Below, piece after piece: positions 45,643 through 57,623 of a DNA stretch of 64,000 nucleotides. Source of the stretch: Pestalotiopsis fici W106-1 (lineage: Eukaryota; Ascomycota; Sordariomycetes; Amphisphaeriales; Sporocadaceae). The notes beneath the pieces were generated by a model that worked only from the letters and a program-made list of their open reading frames with translations, was not told where the DNA came from and ran no database searches. Position numbers and translations under genes: made by a program. The stretch covers positions 1,179,449 to 1,243,448 of the forward strand of contig NW_006917095.1 of NCBI RefSeq assembly GCF_000516985.1, read 5' to 3'. Position 1 is the first letter of the stretch. Each line of letters opens with the position of its first letter.

Positions 45643-47118
45643 GCTACTATACTGTACAGAGTATATAGATACAAATGGAGTGTTGGAAAATGCCAGGTCC
45701 ATGGCCTCGGGAATAATTCTAAAGCACTCGGGGTCGGGGTTTAAGGATTGCTGCGGCTCGGTGCGGCATCGCCAATATACCTCGTCATATGATGGGGGAA
45801 AGAGATAGAGTTCACCCACGACCGTGCAGATCTGTCCATCTCTCCATTACGATAATCAAAATGATATATCAAAGTGCAAGATTGATACGTGTCTCAGTAA
45901 CCTGACATCATGTTGTGCCCATCATGTGTTGGTCAGCAGCTTATGTCAAGTGAAGACTCCACCATAGATCGCCATGGACATCGAATAGTGCGAACATGGG
46001 AATCTGGCAAACCCACTCATGATTTGGGCTTTGGGGTCCCACCAAAACACGCTACTGCAAATTCAAGGAATTGGTGCAATGATAGGTGAGGGATTTGCAG
46101 CTGAAGGAAATTGCAGCTGATGATGATCGTGTTGCTGCTTTTGGTCACTCTGTGTTGATTCAGAAAAAAAGTCGTCAAGTTGAGACGAATATATTCGTTT
46201 TTCCCTAGAGGTGAACCTTAATGAAAAAATGCCAAGCAACTGCCAAATCCGGAGCCGTCAACGGATAGTCCGTAGTGGACGATGTTAGGGTCTTGGCAGA
46301 AACCGTTGGCGATGTGCCTGGTCCCTTGCAGCGAACAGATGGGCTAAAAGAAGTTCGCGAAACACTGAGATCAACTATTTTTCTGTGCAATTGCAGACAT
46401 CAAACAACGGGAATAAACGACACGCAAACTCTGTCGTCAGCCCCCTTTTTTCCCGTACAAATTCTGACTCGTTCTAGCAGAAAGCGTTGGGTGTTTTCAC
46501 TCTAGTTCTTTAGCTTGCGGCTCGCTTGATTGATTCCTGCTACGACCGAGAGCCCGAGGATGGAAACAGATCCACCCAGGAGATCCACAATGACGAACGG
46601 CGCCTTCGAGACTTCAATGCTTGGGTCGATCCTTTGTGTACTCGTGTTATTACTCGTTGCTTCCGGGTAATTTGAACTGGCGTTAATTTTTTTTCTCTCT
46701 TCCCTCGTATTGACAAGTCGTTTTTTAGATGATGAACTGTTTCAAAACATTTCGGTTACATACTTTCATTTTCAGCCATTATTCGATACCCATATCAGCT
46801 CATTCGTGCAGTTGATCAACACGCGATCATCGGGTAACGACAGCATGTATCAGTAGACGCCTGATTCCTTGTACAACTTGACCAGGTCCATCATCATCAA
46901 ACAAACAGCGTAGGATTCTCACTCATTTATGCGACATTGAAGACGTGTTTCTTTTCCCTGGCCAAACACGCCACATCCAAAAAAAGAAAAAGAGAGAGAG
47001 AAAATCACTCGGTTACCGAAGCCGAGCAATTTCGCGAATAACCACGATTCCGGAACGTCCGGAGTTCTTTGCCGTTAATTTTTTTTTCGCCGGGGGTCTC
47101 TCTGTCTAGCTCGTCAAC
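45643..47118. other. Intergenic
   Basis: The stretch between the CE12 gene and the ThrE-type gene. The last 600 bases, pyrimidine/purine-rich, look like a long promoter and leader. No gene was recognised. Confidence 0.45.
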
Positions 47119-49296
47119 ATGGCCGAAGGTGCCATGCCGGGTGCGCCCACCATCTCCGGAACGGATGATGCCACACACTTTTACAACCAACCACCGCCGG
47201 TCGCTGGTTTGAGTACCAGCCCAGAAGCATCAGATGCCTTGGAAAAGCTTCCCAACATCACCAACGGCGATTTTCACGATGGACAAACACCGCCACATGA
47301 AGACACGGGGCACAACGCGCCAGGCCATCGAGCAAGGTTTCCAGACGATGACGCCCAGCTAGAGCAAGTATTTTCAGCACGGCCGATTCCTATACAGTCG
47401 AGAGGATCACAACCGCCGGGAGAGAGTGATCGAGAACCGGCATCGCACCGTGGTGTATGGCAGTCATTCCGCAACTGGATAGACGAGTGGCGGGAAGATT
47501 TCGGGTCTGCTCAAGCTCATCAGGACATTACAAACTTGATAGGAGATGCGGGAATCGACCCAACCATAATCAAAAAGATCAAGGCTGGTCGAGTCTCGAG
47601 TTTGGTGAGAGCCTCATACTCTTATACTGATCCTTGAGAGCTTGGGAGGCTAACATGTACAGGTTGCCCCGTCGCTTATGATTGCAAGACCGGGGTTAGG
47701 CCAGCACAAGGACTCGAGTTCAGCCATTCCAACACCTGGCCACCCTTGGACACATTCCCATTCTCGTAGTTCCAGCTCTGGAACTGCCACACCAGGGACT
47801 CCTTCGAAAAAAGGCTATGGTGGGGTGGATCCGCACGAGGTGGCTCGCCGATTGAAGAAATTCAAAGACATGGTTGGACACAGCAATGATAGCAGACAAG
47901 CCAAATATGTTCAAGCTAAGGCCGAGCTGGCTCATCGCCGGAACCTGGTTCTCCTCATGGTTTATGCCTTCATGGCCTATGGTGCTCCTTCTCATCGCAT
48001 TGAAGAATATACGCTGGCGTTATTCAAGGCACTCGACATGGAGGGTCGCGTCAACTACACAGTTGGCTGCACGGACATTTCTTTCATTAATCCAGTTGAC
48101 CCCGCCGATCCATTGACAAGAAGTGCCTACACAACATTGGTCAAAGCCCAAGGTCTCGATATCGGTGCTTGCGAAGTTGCGTTTCGGGTATACAAAACTG
48201 TAGTTCACGGCGAAGTCACGGTACGTCAATTTTAGTCAAGCAGAGTGAGAACTTACTAATATGAAATCAATTATAGATTGAAGAGGCTATTCAGAGCCTG
48301 ATCAACTTGATCGAGTCTCCACCATACTATAGGCCATGGTTAATAGTCCCGTTTTATGGTCTTGCATCGGCTTTCGCCGCCTTGTGGGCCTATGGTGGAT
48401 GGTGGTCAGACATGGCCATTGCCTTTTTCCTGGGATGTATTGTGGGATTCCTGCAGATCATTGTTGCCGCACGCAACCCACTTTACGCCAATGTTCTCGA
48501 GGTTCTGGCGGCTCTGCTTACATCATTCGGTGCTCGTGCCTTCAGTTCCATTGGCGGTCCATCACAGAAGTATTTCTGCTTTGGCGCTATAGCACAATCG
48601 TCCATCACAACCATCTTGCCGGGTTATATCGTACTTTCCGGCACGTTGGAGCTTCAGAGCAAGTCTGTCACTGCCGGGTCTACTAGACTCTTCTACGCTG
48701 TCATCTATTCCCTCTTGCTTGGATACGGCATCAACGTTGGCGCTCAACTGTTTCTGGTTATAGACGAGAACGCTGTGACATCTGCTACATGCCCTCGATC
48801 TTTGGACCCGAAGTGGCGCATTCTACTTGTACCATGCTACTTGGTCCTCCAAGCAATTCTGATTCGATCCAGGCCCAAGCAGATTCCCGTTCAAGTGCTG
48901 CTAGGCAGCGCTGCCTACACTGTGAACTACTTTGTCTCGCAGTACGCAACAGCTCAAGTCGCTGATACTGCATCCGCCTTTGTCTTGGGAGTTCTCGGCC
49001 ACCTTTGGGCACGTTCGCAACATGCCTTTGCATTTGCAGCTGTCGTTGCCGGCGTCATGGTTCTTGTTCCGTCTGGACTTTCGGCCCAAGGTGGTCTTCT
49101 CCTGGGAATTTCGACCCCATTGTTTAACAATGGAAGCACCGATGCTCAGACTGTCTACGAACAGAACATTTACCAGAGCTTTAGTGTGGGCGCCCAAATG
49201 ATTCAAGTTGCTGTTGGCCTTGCGACCGGCCTTTTCCTTTCTGCTCTGGTTGTTTATCCATTCGGCAGAAAGAATAATGCGATGTTCTCTTTGTAA
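47119..49296 (+). CDS. ThrE/PRM10-type membrane transporter (threonine/serine exporter family)
   Basis: Three exons (47119-47604, 47663-48220, 48277-49296) give 687 residues. The cytosolic N-terminal 270 residues are low complexity with Ser/Thr/Pro stretches. The ThrE domain follows, with YAFMAYGAPSHRIEEYT, the conserved DISFINP segment and the IEEAIQSLINLIE linker. About ten hydrophobic segments lie between residues 360 and 680. The family includes bacterial threonine/serine exporters and yeast pheromone-regulated membrane protein Prm10. The substrate in fungi is not settled. The protein probably sits in an internal or plasma membrane. Confidence 0.9.
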
Positions 49297-49936
49297 TAGA
49301 CAATAGATGCTGTAGAATACATTAGAATATTCCCAATAGATCGGAAGAAGCGTGGTTATTTCTCGTTGCTTCACAAACTACGTGCGGTGGTGATGAGGTC
49401 AATACGTATATCGGTCGTGTTAGAACCGGTTCACAACGGCGAGACGAATAATTCGCAGCATTCTTTCTTCGTGGTACTCATGTTCATCATGTCGTCTACA
49501 CTAGTCTGAATTACTTGGGTATGCCCCCGGAGGATGGATACGACTTCAACAACCATGACGAGGCTGCATTACTCGCATGCAGCCGAGACCACACATAGGC
49601 AAAAAGTTTGTATCTAAATGTCTAAGTTGAGTAGTCAAACAAAGACCACAACGACACACCCATCCGCATAATGTATTGTCCACACGCCACTCCGTTCTCC
49701 TAATGGCATGTCAAAGACATCATCCAACACCCTCAAAGACATCCAAGACGTAGCAAAGAAGCATTGTTGAGCTACCCGATACAAGTAGACACCACCTCCC
49801 TCTTTGCATGAATGGCACTTATCCAGATCCAACTATTCCAGTCATTCATTTTCAAAGTCACTCTTTTTCAACTCACCAGCCTCATCACTCCTTTAGGTCG
49901 TGAGAACTGCAAATCTTGCAGCGCAAGTATTTCACA
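49297..49936. other. Intergenic
   Basis: No feature recognised between the ThrE-type gene and the next unknown gene. Confidence 0.4.
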
Positions 49937-50572
49937 ATGCCTCACTACATCGGCTGGACCTCCTTTACCTGCGGGCATGAGACCTCGGTGAAGGTATCCA
50001 CGATTCAGCAAATAAAGGAACACTACAACCGCGAGTACCTATCATACCAACTTGTGGACACAAGCGGCCGCGAATATCATGCCAGTGCACCTAGACCCTG
50101 CAAGAGTTGCTGCCAGAAGCAACAAGGCCAACAGCAGCCGCCTGTGGCCGCAGGGTACGAAAACTTCGCGCACAAGTGGCGGACCGAATGGGCACCGAAG
50201 ATTGCCTCAGTCGAACCCAACGAGGCGGAGAATCCACCCCTCAAGAATCTGCTCCATCACATCTGCCCTCATCTGAGGTCGGTGAATAATCTCAGGGAGG
50301 AGGTCCTCCTGCGACGGGTCAATAGCCAGCTCAAGCTGGAAGGGGTCAACATCTCCGAGGAAATCACTCCGAGCGATGTCGACCAGGAGACGCGGCAGCG
50401 GGTCACGCGCGTAGTCGAGGACCAGCTTCATATGCACCGCAACGCCAAGCTCAAGGAGTCGTCTACCGCATTGCGGGACTCTTCGGTCTTGCAAAAGGCT
50501 CAAGTGGCGAGCGCACGTTCAGTCAAGGTGGTCCAGATGTTGTCGTCGAAACGCGACAGCGTGGCCTGTTGA
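49937..50572 (+). CDS. Unknown protein with N-terminal Cys/His motifs
   Basis: I do not recognise this protein. A single exon encodes 211 residues from ATG 49937 (MPHYIGW); an in-frame ATG seven codons upstream is possible. The N-terminus has TCGHE and, near residue 53, PCKSCCQKQQ, which together could bind one zinc. A Gln-rich link follows, then a charged, mostly helical C-terminal half with many Glu, Arg and Gln (for example VDQETRQRVTRVVEDQLHMH). No signal peptide or membrane segment is present. Codon use and lack of stops support it as a real gene. Confidence 0.6.
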   Translation: MPHYIGWTSFTCGHETSVKVSTIQQIKEHYNREYLSYQLVDTSGREYHASAPRPCKSCCQKQQGQQQPPVAAGYENFAHKWRTEWAPKIASVEPNEAENPPLKNLLHHICPHLRSVNNLREEVLLRRVNSQLKLEGVNISEEITPSDVDQETRQRVTRVVEDQLHMHRNAKLKESSTALRDSSVLQKAQVASARSVKVVQMLSSKRDSVAC

Positions 50573-51343
50573 TCGTTTCCAACCTGCAGAGTTGTCGCCT
50601 AATCCGTGAGTAACCGCGTAGAGAGAGAGAAAGGTCGCTTTGTGTCCGCGACACAAAGAAGTAGCCCATTTTATGAAAGCATGATCCACATAGAAAAGAA
50701 AAACCAGTGTACACAGAAATACAGCCGTTCAATGTTTGATAAATCCGAACTTTGCTCAAGAGTATCGGTGCGACAAAGGTTCAAGATGACGCAGATTTAT
50801 TCGAGGTTTGAAAAAAAGAGTCTCAGGCATCAGGGATCCAGAGTAATATTTGTTGGTGAATTTTCAAATACTTGCTTTTGGAACTACTTTAAGCATTTAC
50901 AACGCACGGAGTGATTATCCACCTTAGCTTCCTTCCCGATGCAAGTAACCGGGTGTCTGGGATGTGTAAACGCTTATGGCCAAGAAATTATACTCACTCT
51001 TTGACACGACTGGACATTGCGACTTGTCAAAGAAGCAGAGACACTCTGGCTGTAAAGGAGAATGGCGATCTGCGGCGGTGAAGAATTCATTGATCGATTT
51101 TCATCAATACAAAGCCAAATCTGCAGACAAGTCTTGTTGCAGGGACGGTTTTCTTCTCCTAGAGCGTTTGATGCGGGTTGTTGGTGCATATATCTGCAAA
51201 CAAAGTCAATCAAACGGTAATGGTAGTAGAGACACACATGTGTATGATACCCCAACAAGACCATTTTCTCCTTGCTTGATGTTCTTCACTTTGCCCTTGC
51301 GTGTTTAAGGAAACACTCTTGAGAGAAATCAAACATTCATACC
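50573..51343. other. Intergenic
   Basis: Only short unrelated open frames on both strands. No gene recognised. Confidence 0.4.
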
Positions 51344-52275
51344 ATGGCGGAGAGGGAGATTACTGAAGACTATTATGAAATCCTTCAAATCCATTCCAAG
51401 GCAACCGAAGATGAGATCAAAGCTAGTTACCGGCGACTGGCCCTCTTGAAGCATCCGGACAAGAACACTGATAACCTCAATGCGACTGCCGAATTCCAGG
51501 AGGCAAGTGTTCTCTGCCTACGATTTAGTTGTGTCCACTGACTGCTAACGGAAGCATCCAGATCAACACGGCCTATCAATGCTTGAGCGATCCCAGGAAG
51601 CGAGAAGTCTACGACACCAAACGTGTAGAAGCCCGCGAAGACCTCAACCGACGAGCCCGTACTGGCGAAAATGAGGTCAACCTGCTCAAGAAAAAGATTG
51701 CCCATCTCAAAAAGTTACTCGCCGAGCTCATCGGTCGACACTCTGAACTTCTCCTCTTTCGTGATGCCTACAAACGCGACCTCGCCGAAATGGTCAGGGG
51801 ACTCAACCAGAGCTATGATGACCCTTTCACTACCACAGGAACCGAGGCATGGTGGCAAAGCGTCTACAATACCATCACTCGAGACTCGAGCAGAACAGAT
51901 CCCCAGCAGACAACCAACGAGATCTCAGAGCTACGCTCCAATATCACCATGCTCAACTCGGAACTCCTGGAGCTCGAGTTCCGCATTCTTGAGACGGAAA
52001 TCGTTCTGTCGGTCCTGACCGCTGAAACTCGTCGCCAGCAATGGCCTGCACCACGGCGCGCCCAGACGGCTCATCAGGTCGAGGCCGAGAGAATGCAGGC
52101 GGAGCAGCGCCGACAATATGCCGCTGCCCAGCAGACAATGAATAGAGAGAAGGAATTGAGTCGTGAAGCCCAGAGAGTGGCGGCCAAGGCCAAGCAGGCA
52201 TCCAAGCGCGAGGAGAAGAATGCCAAAGAGGAGGCCAAGACCAAGATGGCAGCTTGTGGCCACGAGACGTTTTGA
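51344..52275 (+). CDS. J-domain (DnaJ-like) co-chaperone, ended early by an in-frame TGA
   Basis: Two exons (51344-51502, 51562-52275) give 290 residues up to a TGA. The J domain (about 8-72) contains EDYYEILQIHSKATEDEIK and the HPD triad (37-39), which stimulates Hsp70 ATPase. The intron uses a GC donor (gcaagt) with a CTAAC branch site and joins FQE to INTAYQCLSDP, exactly the J-domain order. A long charged coiled-coil region (about 85-280) follows and ends with CGHETF. The same frame continues after the TGA with a Cys-rich module listed separately. In relatives I recall a C-terminal pattern C-x-H, GWW-x-KV and three C-x2-C pairs, so the TGA falls on a usual Trp. The protein is either truncated, read through, or misread. 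Confidence 0.88.
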
Positions 52276-52410
52276 AACAAGGTGTCGGGACGACATGCTT
52301 GTAAGAATTGCTTCAAGACGAGTGATCGGGTGTTTTCTTGCCCATCGTGCGGCGTGGTGGTTTGCAAGGGATGTAGGAATGCTTTGAATCATCGCAAAAA
52401 GGATTTATAG
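52276..52410 (+). other. In-frame zinc-module extension after the J-protein TGA
   Basis: Directly after the TGA at 52273-52275, 44 codons stay open to a TAG. They encode NKVSGR, then three C-x2-C pairs (CKNC, CPSC, CKGC) and a basic tail (NHRKKDL). With the CGH just before the TGA this would complete a two-zinc module typical of the C-terminus of fungal J-domain proteins. The conservation of spacing shows that this was coding sequence until recently or still is. Confidence 0.75.
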
Positions 52411-52643
52411 ATTACATGCGAATGGAGGACAATTGGGGGAATGGAAACTGATGCGAAAATATCTTACAAACAGTACGATGATAATCATCGGCGGATTGCT
52501 TAGCGCTAAATCCTCGGATCACTTCTTAATCAAATAAAAAAATACAGATATTTGGATGATTTTCTTCTGATTAGGCACTAGATGAATTTTCAAGGTGTAT
52601 CAGGTCCGGATTGCACAATGACAGTAACCTAACTTCTTTTAAT

Positions 52644-53562
52644 CTAAGAGTCTAGGTAGAAACCTAAACCTAGGAGGCGACCCAGTACATCTGGTGGCAC
52701 TTGGCCCTGCTCTAATTCTATATCGAGGCCGCCGTCGGGAACATAGACATTATAAAACCAATCAATACGTTCTCGCCCCTGTGCTAAACAACGATCCAGA
52801 TAAGAGATCTTATGCGGAGTAACTGACATTTCCGGAGGTGGCACGTCTTCATCCTCCTCAAGCTGAGCCCAAGGGTCCTCTTTGAAATCCCAAGCTACGG
52901 TGATAAATGTGCCGAATGGGTCTGCTCGAGCTTCTGCAGGGTCCTCTGGCCGTAACATCCTATCTTTGACATGTTGAATGGCTTGCTCCCACTGACCAAA
53001 CGGTTAGTTTGCCAAGAAAGATGAATGATTCCCAAGCAACCAGATCAACGCAAGAAATTAATAAAATGAAACTTACATCTTGACACAACCGGCTGATTAC
53101 GTGAACCTCAGACAGGTAATCGCCAAACTCATGATGTCTGTGAAGATACCAATCTCTCATGCCAGGGTTCTTTCTGGATACCATTTCTGCCTCCTCGTGC
53201 TCTCTGCACTTGACCGCACGCTCATGGTCGGTGGCGTCTGCAGACATGGGGAGGGCGATCACTTCGATGCGGTCGGTTGCGGTAGTGCGGGAACCGCTAC
53301 GCCCTTCCAACGTATTTTCGTAAATCGCCGTGGCCACGTGACAGAGACTGTCTACGTTGGCAGCTTCCGGTCTCGTGTCGTAGATGCGAAAGGCAAACAG
53401 CGGGCGTTTCGTCATCTTGCACGCTGCGGTACGCTCGTCATTGTCCAGCGAAAGGTACGCTGTCACCGCCATGAGACCGTCATGACTGGGCGCGCGCTCG
53501 ACAATCATGCGCCTTGGACTTCTGAGCCTTGCCATTGTCAGAGATGAGGTTATCGAGGTCAC
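52644..53562 (-). CDS. Unknown protein, 277 residues
   Basis: I do not recognise the family. Two exons (53562-53077, 52991-52644) are joined by a good gtaagt intron of 85 bases. The N-terminal start could be the first Met or MARLRS at residue 10. Visible segments are RMIVERAPSHDGLMAVTAYL, PLFAFRIYDTRPEAANVDSL, RDWYLHRHHEFGDYLSEVHV and, after the junction, GTFITVAWDFKEDPWAQ. The C-terminus ends with LGRLLGLGFYLDS. It has no signal peptide or membrane helix, and an acidic patch (EEDEDVPPPE). The ordered mix of residues supports real coding sequence. Confidence 0.62.
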
Positions 53563-54937
53563 AAGAGATTTTAAAGTGTTTGGAAAGTAGGAGGCTCAAG
53601 TGGCTTCCGTAGACTCCCATTCCTTGATTAAGGCGGATGAGCCCTCTAGGCAACATCCGCCCCGCCTTTTATGCGACTTGACTGTCGGTGATAGTCCAAC
53701 GCATCATGGCGTATCTAATCCAGGTGCAAAAAGAAAAAAGTAATCAAAGCATCACTTTTTTTCACACTACCATGAAAATTGCAAATCCAGAGCCATACAA
53801 CTAGCTGGCCAGAGATCAGTCCGTCTTTACAGTAAGAAACTAATGGACCAAATGCCAAAGATGGAAGAAGTCGGTTCTTTCTGAAAAATGGTGTCAAGTG
53901 AGGAAAGGGCCACGAGAATGACGAGAATATGTATTAGACGAATAGTCAGCAAAGTACCTGAAGCACATGGCATGGAAGAATTAGTTTCGCAGTCGGAAAA
54001 AAAAAAAAAAAAAAAAAGAAAAAAAAGAGAGAGAGACAGAGAGAGAAGCGCAAATACCAGAAGGGAGTTATGACTATGGCTTTAGAAAAGATAAATTATT
54101 GCGTCAAACACGAAGCATAGAGATGGACTACCACGATTAATTTCCCAGCCCACAAGTCAAGAGTATATGTTGGTATTTGTCGTGGGATAGCGGGAGTGTC
54201 ACGCTCATACCCTCATATCTGTCAGGCTGTATACGGATGGCTTCACTTATCAGCCACAAAGCAGCATGCGAATCTTGTATACTTAAGATTACTGCCGTAT
54301 CTCAATGGACCAGTCCTCGAAGAGTGATCACATCTCCTGCAGGTTTCTCTTTCTAGTCTACACACAGTTGCTTGTTTGTTGCATCATGCACAGCTTGGCG
54401 TTTTGATGTCTTGTTGAAAAGGAACTTCAGGGAAATTCTTCTGCGACCAAGTCAAAGTCGTATTTCTCATGCATCTGACATTGACATAGTTATGCTTTGA
54501 TGATTGATCCAGTCCCTCGTTAATCTGGGCAAGCCAATTGCCGCTCAATTGCCGGAGCACATGCCTGTACGGGTCGTACGGGATGGCGCCCATGTGTCGA
54601 TCCTCCCCGTATTAATCCCTGAACAAGAGCGGCTATCACTCCACAAGACCCCTGGCGGCGTTGCACTGGCGTGGCCCGAGTTTGAAACGACTAATTCTCC
54701 TCGAACCGGGGAAATCGTTAACTCGGAACAAGAAGTTGGAAATGTTGTCAATATACAACGGTAGCATTCACCCCTGGCGGATTCATGTGCTGTTCGTCAT
54801 CATAGGGGCAATCCCCAAAGGTTTATATGAGGCCATGTCTCATAGCATATTCGACTTTTGGGACATATCCATCACTTCCCGGTGGACTTCCTTTTACTAC
54901 GGGGAATAGTTGCAAAAATATCATCAGACCAAAAACC
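53563..54937. other. Intergenic with an A run and GA repeats
   Basis: A 21-base A run at 53997-54017 is followed by a GA-rich patch to about 54048. The remainder before the GH16 start codon shows no gene. Confidence 0.5.
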
Positions 54938-55711
54938 ATGGCCAAACAATTTGCCCTGAGCTTATTGCTCGCTTTGGCGACAGCATCGCCGACGTCTTCT
55001 CTTCGTGAGCGCGAGCTCAAGAAGCGTGCCACTACGCTTATTCCAGACACCAGCTTCAGCTCTCAGGAGACCTTTGAGTCTTACTTTTCCTACAACTACC
55101 CATGGGGAGACACACACAATGGTGCTGCTTTGATGCAGGAATCGCAAGTTACCATCATCCATGACGCATATTTGCAGCTACAATCCAACTACACCGGGCC
55201 GCAGGCGGATGATAGCAGCCTCACCTATGTCTCGGGCACCGTTTATGCCAAGCAGACATTCGCAGTCGAGGCGGGCGGTGGACTGGACTTTCAAGCAAAC
55301 TTTGTCGCGCCCGTCGCCGAGGGCTGCTGGCCCGCCTTTTGGCTAACCGCCACCGAGGGTTGGCCGCCAGAGATTGACCTGGCCGAGTGGAAGGGCACCG
55401 GCAAGATCTCGTTCAACACCTTCAACACGAGCTCCGAGGTGGCCGCCACGGACGTGACGTACCCGACCCCCACGACGGCTTGGCACACCATCCTGGTCGA
55501 GCTGCGTGCAGAGGACGATGGGACCACGGTCAAGGCCAACTTTTACATGAATGGCGAGCTCATCACTACTCAGTATGGCAACGACTATGTCGGTGCTGGG
55601 TTCTACCTCATCATTGACTATCAAATGTTGGGCAGCAGTGGAAGTAGTGGGCCTACTGACACGACCTACTTTGATGTGCAGTACCTAAGTGTTGTTAGCT
55701 ACAATCCATAG
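54938..55711 (+). CDS. Secreted glycoside hydrolase family 16
   Basis: A single exon encodes 257 residues. A signal peptide (about 1-17) is followed by a short propeptide ending in a Kex2-type ELKKR site at residue 30. The GH16 catalytic motif EIDLAEW supplies Glu145 (nucleophile), Asp147 and Glu150 (acid/base). Flanking GCWPAFWLT and the aromatic GDTHNGAAL region also fit. GH16 enzymes cut or transfer beta-1,3/1,4-glucans and related polymers at the cell wall or outside the cell; which glucan is used is not readable here. There is no GPI signal at the C-terminus. It faces the P450 gene tail-to-tail, 124 bases apart. Confidence 0.92.
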   Translation: MAKQFALSLLLALATASPTSSLRERELKKRATTLIPDTSFSSQETFESYFSYNYPWGDTHNGAALMQESQVTIIHDAYLQLQSNYTGPQADDSSLTYVSGTVYAKQTFAVEAGGGLDFQANFVAPVAEGCWPAFWLTATEGWPPEIDLAEWKGTGKISFNTFNTSSEVAATDVTYPTPTTAWHTILVELRAEDDGTTVKANFYMNGELITTQYGNDYVGAGFYLIIDYQMLGSSGSSGPTDTTYFDVQYLSVVSYNP

Positions 55712-55835
55712 ATTTCTACTTTTGAATATGGAAATCATTGATGAATTCATTAGTCATCTATCCTTCTGTGTGATCGTTATATTCCCCACAAGTTGATCTG
55801 AGTACAGACGATGCGAAAAGCATCAACTCAGTTAT

Positions 55836-57623
55836 TCAAACACCACTGCTATTCTTCTCGATAAAAACATTCAGGCCCTCTTGAACCACAAAGAAGGACG
55901 CATGTGCCTTGAGAGGTTGGCTTGGGTGTACCAGCTCAAAGTTGAAATCACGCAACAGTCTTGGTATCACCTTGTTGATCTCAAGTATGGCCAAGTTGCG
56001 CCCAATGCAAACATGTGCGCCACCTCCGAACTGTACAAAATCAGCACCTCATTTGAGAGATCCCAACAATCTCCCTTTCAACATGGAAGCGAGCAGACAT
56101 GACTCACCTGGAACATGAACCTATCCATCTTCTTTGCCTTTTCCTCGTCTTCCAACCATCGCTCCGGTCGGAATACATCAGCATCCTGACCAAAAGTTTC
56201 CTTGTGTCGATGCAAAACCCAGCCGTTGACCGCAACACGCGTGTCACCTTTCAAAACAACACCGTCTAGCTCGATACCATCCTTTGGGACATGTCTAGTG
56301 ATGTTGAGCCCGACTGCAGGGCGAAGGCGCATGGCTTCTTTCAGACATGCCTGGAAATATGATAGGTCCAACGCTTGTGTGTATTCAATATTGCCTTCTT
56401 TTGGCACGCTGCCATCAGCCATGGCGGACTTGAGTTCCTGCTGTAGGTGGCCCAGGATTTCTGGGACGGAGAGGATGTAGTGGAAGAAGGACTGCATTGT
56501 TGACGCGGTTGAATCCGAGCCAGCGAAGCTTTTGGGCGTCAGTCTCTACACCAAACAAGGCCTCTAGGGGCAATCTATCGTCAACCCCTGGATTACCAAA
56601 AAGAGACTTGACTAACATGGCGCCGTGCGCTACGGCAAACACATCGCCCTCGCCAAAACCACTGCCCTCCTTCAGATGGCCCTTGATGAGACTGCCTAGT
56701 AAGTCACGGCGACCATCCTTACTGGGCCCCTCAGCATTTTCGTCAAAAGGCTTGCGTTTCGACAGTTCATCGAGTGCAATCCTCGTAATTAGAGAATTGC
56801 CTGGATTCAATGCCAGCACATACTTCCACATGGGGTTCCTGCGCAAGAGATAATCGAGTATCGGAATCTGGCCAACCAGACCATTATACGTCTGCATATC
56901 ATCAATCGTCTTAATGGCACCCTCGACATCGCGGCCCGCGGCCAAGAAGCCAAAAGACCTGGAAAAGGCAACCTCGCCAAGCACATCGAAAGCAAAATAG
57001 TGAAGCCAAGCTCCTAGGTCAACTTTGCCCCTCCCGCCAACGTCGAGAGGCACCGACTTGCCAACTTCGAGATCGACGCAAAACTCAGCGAGCTGTGAGA
57101 CAAACAAGTCAATAGTATCGTCGATAAAGGGGCTCAGCTGCCGCATGGCCGCCATGGAGTAGGGCACATTGGCCACGCGCTTCTTGATAGCGTGCACATC
57201 CTCGCGAATCTCGGTGAAGATGTCGGGGTTCTCTGGCGGTGGGAAGACGGCATAGAAACTGGTCTTGTAAAAGCCTTTTCCGGCGGAGAGAATGGTTCGT
57301 GCAATTTGGGGCGAGGCAAATGACAGCTCATCTGGAGCTGTTCGGACAATAGGCCCGTATTTTTGGTGCAGTGCGATGAAATCCAGGTGTGTGTGGCCTC
57401 GAGCGATGGAGATGAATTTCCATGTACGTGAGATAGAAGCAAGAAAGGGGCCTGGGAATGATCGAAGTGGAGAGTAATATCGTCTGATTGCAGCCCTCAA
57501 GAACCAAAGGACAAAGAGGAGGATAAGAGGGTGGGAGGTTACAAGAGCCACCACTGATTGGATGGAAGTATGGATGGAAGTATGGATGATTGATGAGAAC
57601 TCTGCCATGTTGAACACTGACAT
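55836..57623 (-). CDS. Cytochrome P450 monooxygenase
   Basis: Three exons (57623-56617, 56528-56108, 56030-55836) give 540 residues. An N-terminal membrane helix (PLILLFVLWFLRAAI) is followed by the proline-rich hinge LRSFPGPFLA. The I-helix oxygen-binding motif is AIFAGSDSTAST (about 335-346), formed across the first splice junction with a gttagt donor. The E-x-x-R pair is Glu400/Arg403 in LKEAMRLRP, followed by DVFRPERWL, and the haem loop is FGGGAHVCIG with Cys484. All core motifs are intact. It resembles fungal P450s of the pisatin-demethylase/benzoate-hydroxylase type. Without a neighbouring backbone synthase its substrate is unknown. An ER membrane location is expected. Confidence 0.93.

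Noticed and set aside
56500..56640. A suspected frameshift in the P450 I-helix
   Set aside because: A gttagt donor at 56616 with the acceptor ending at 56529 restores AIFAGSDST perfectly, so a normal intron explains it.
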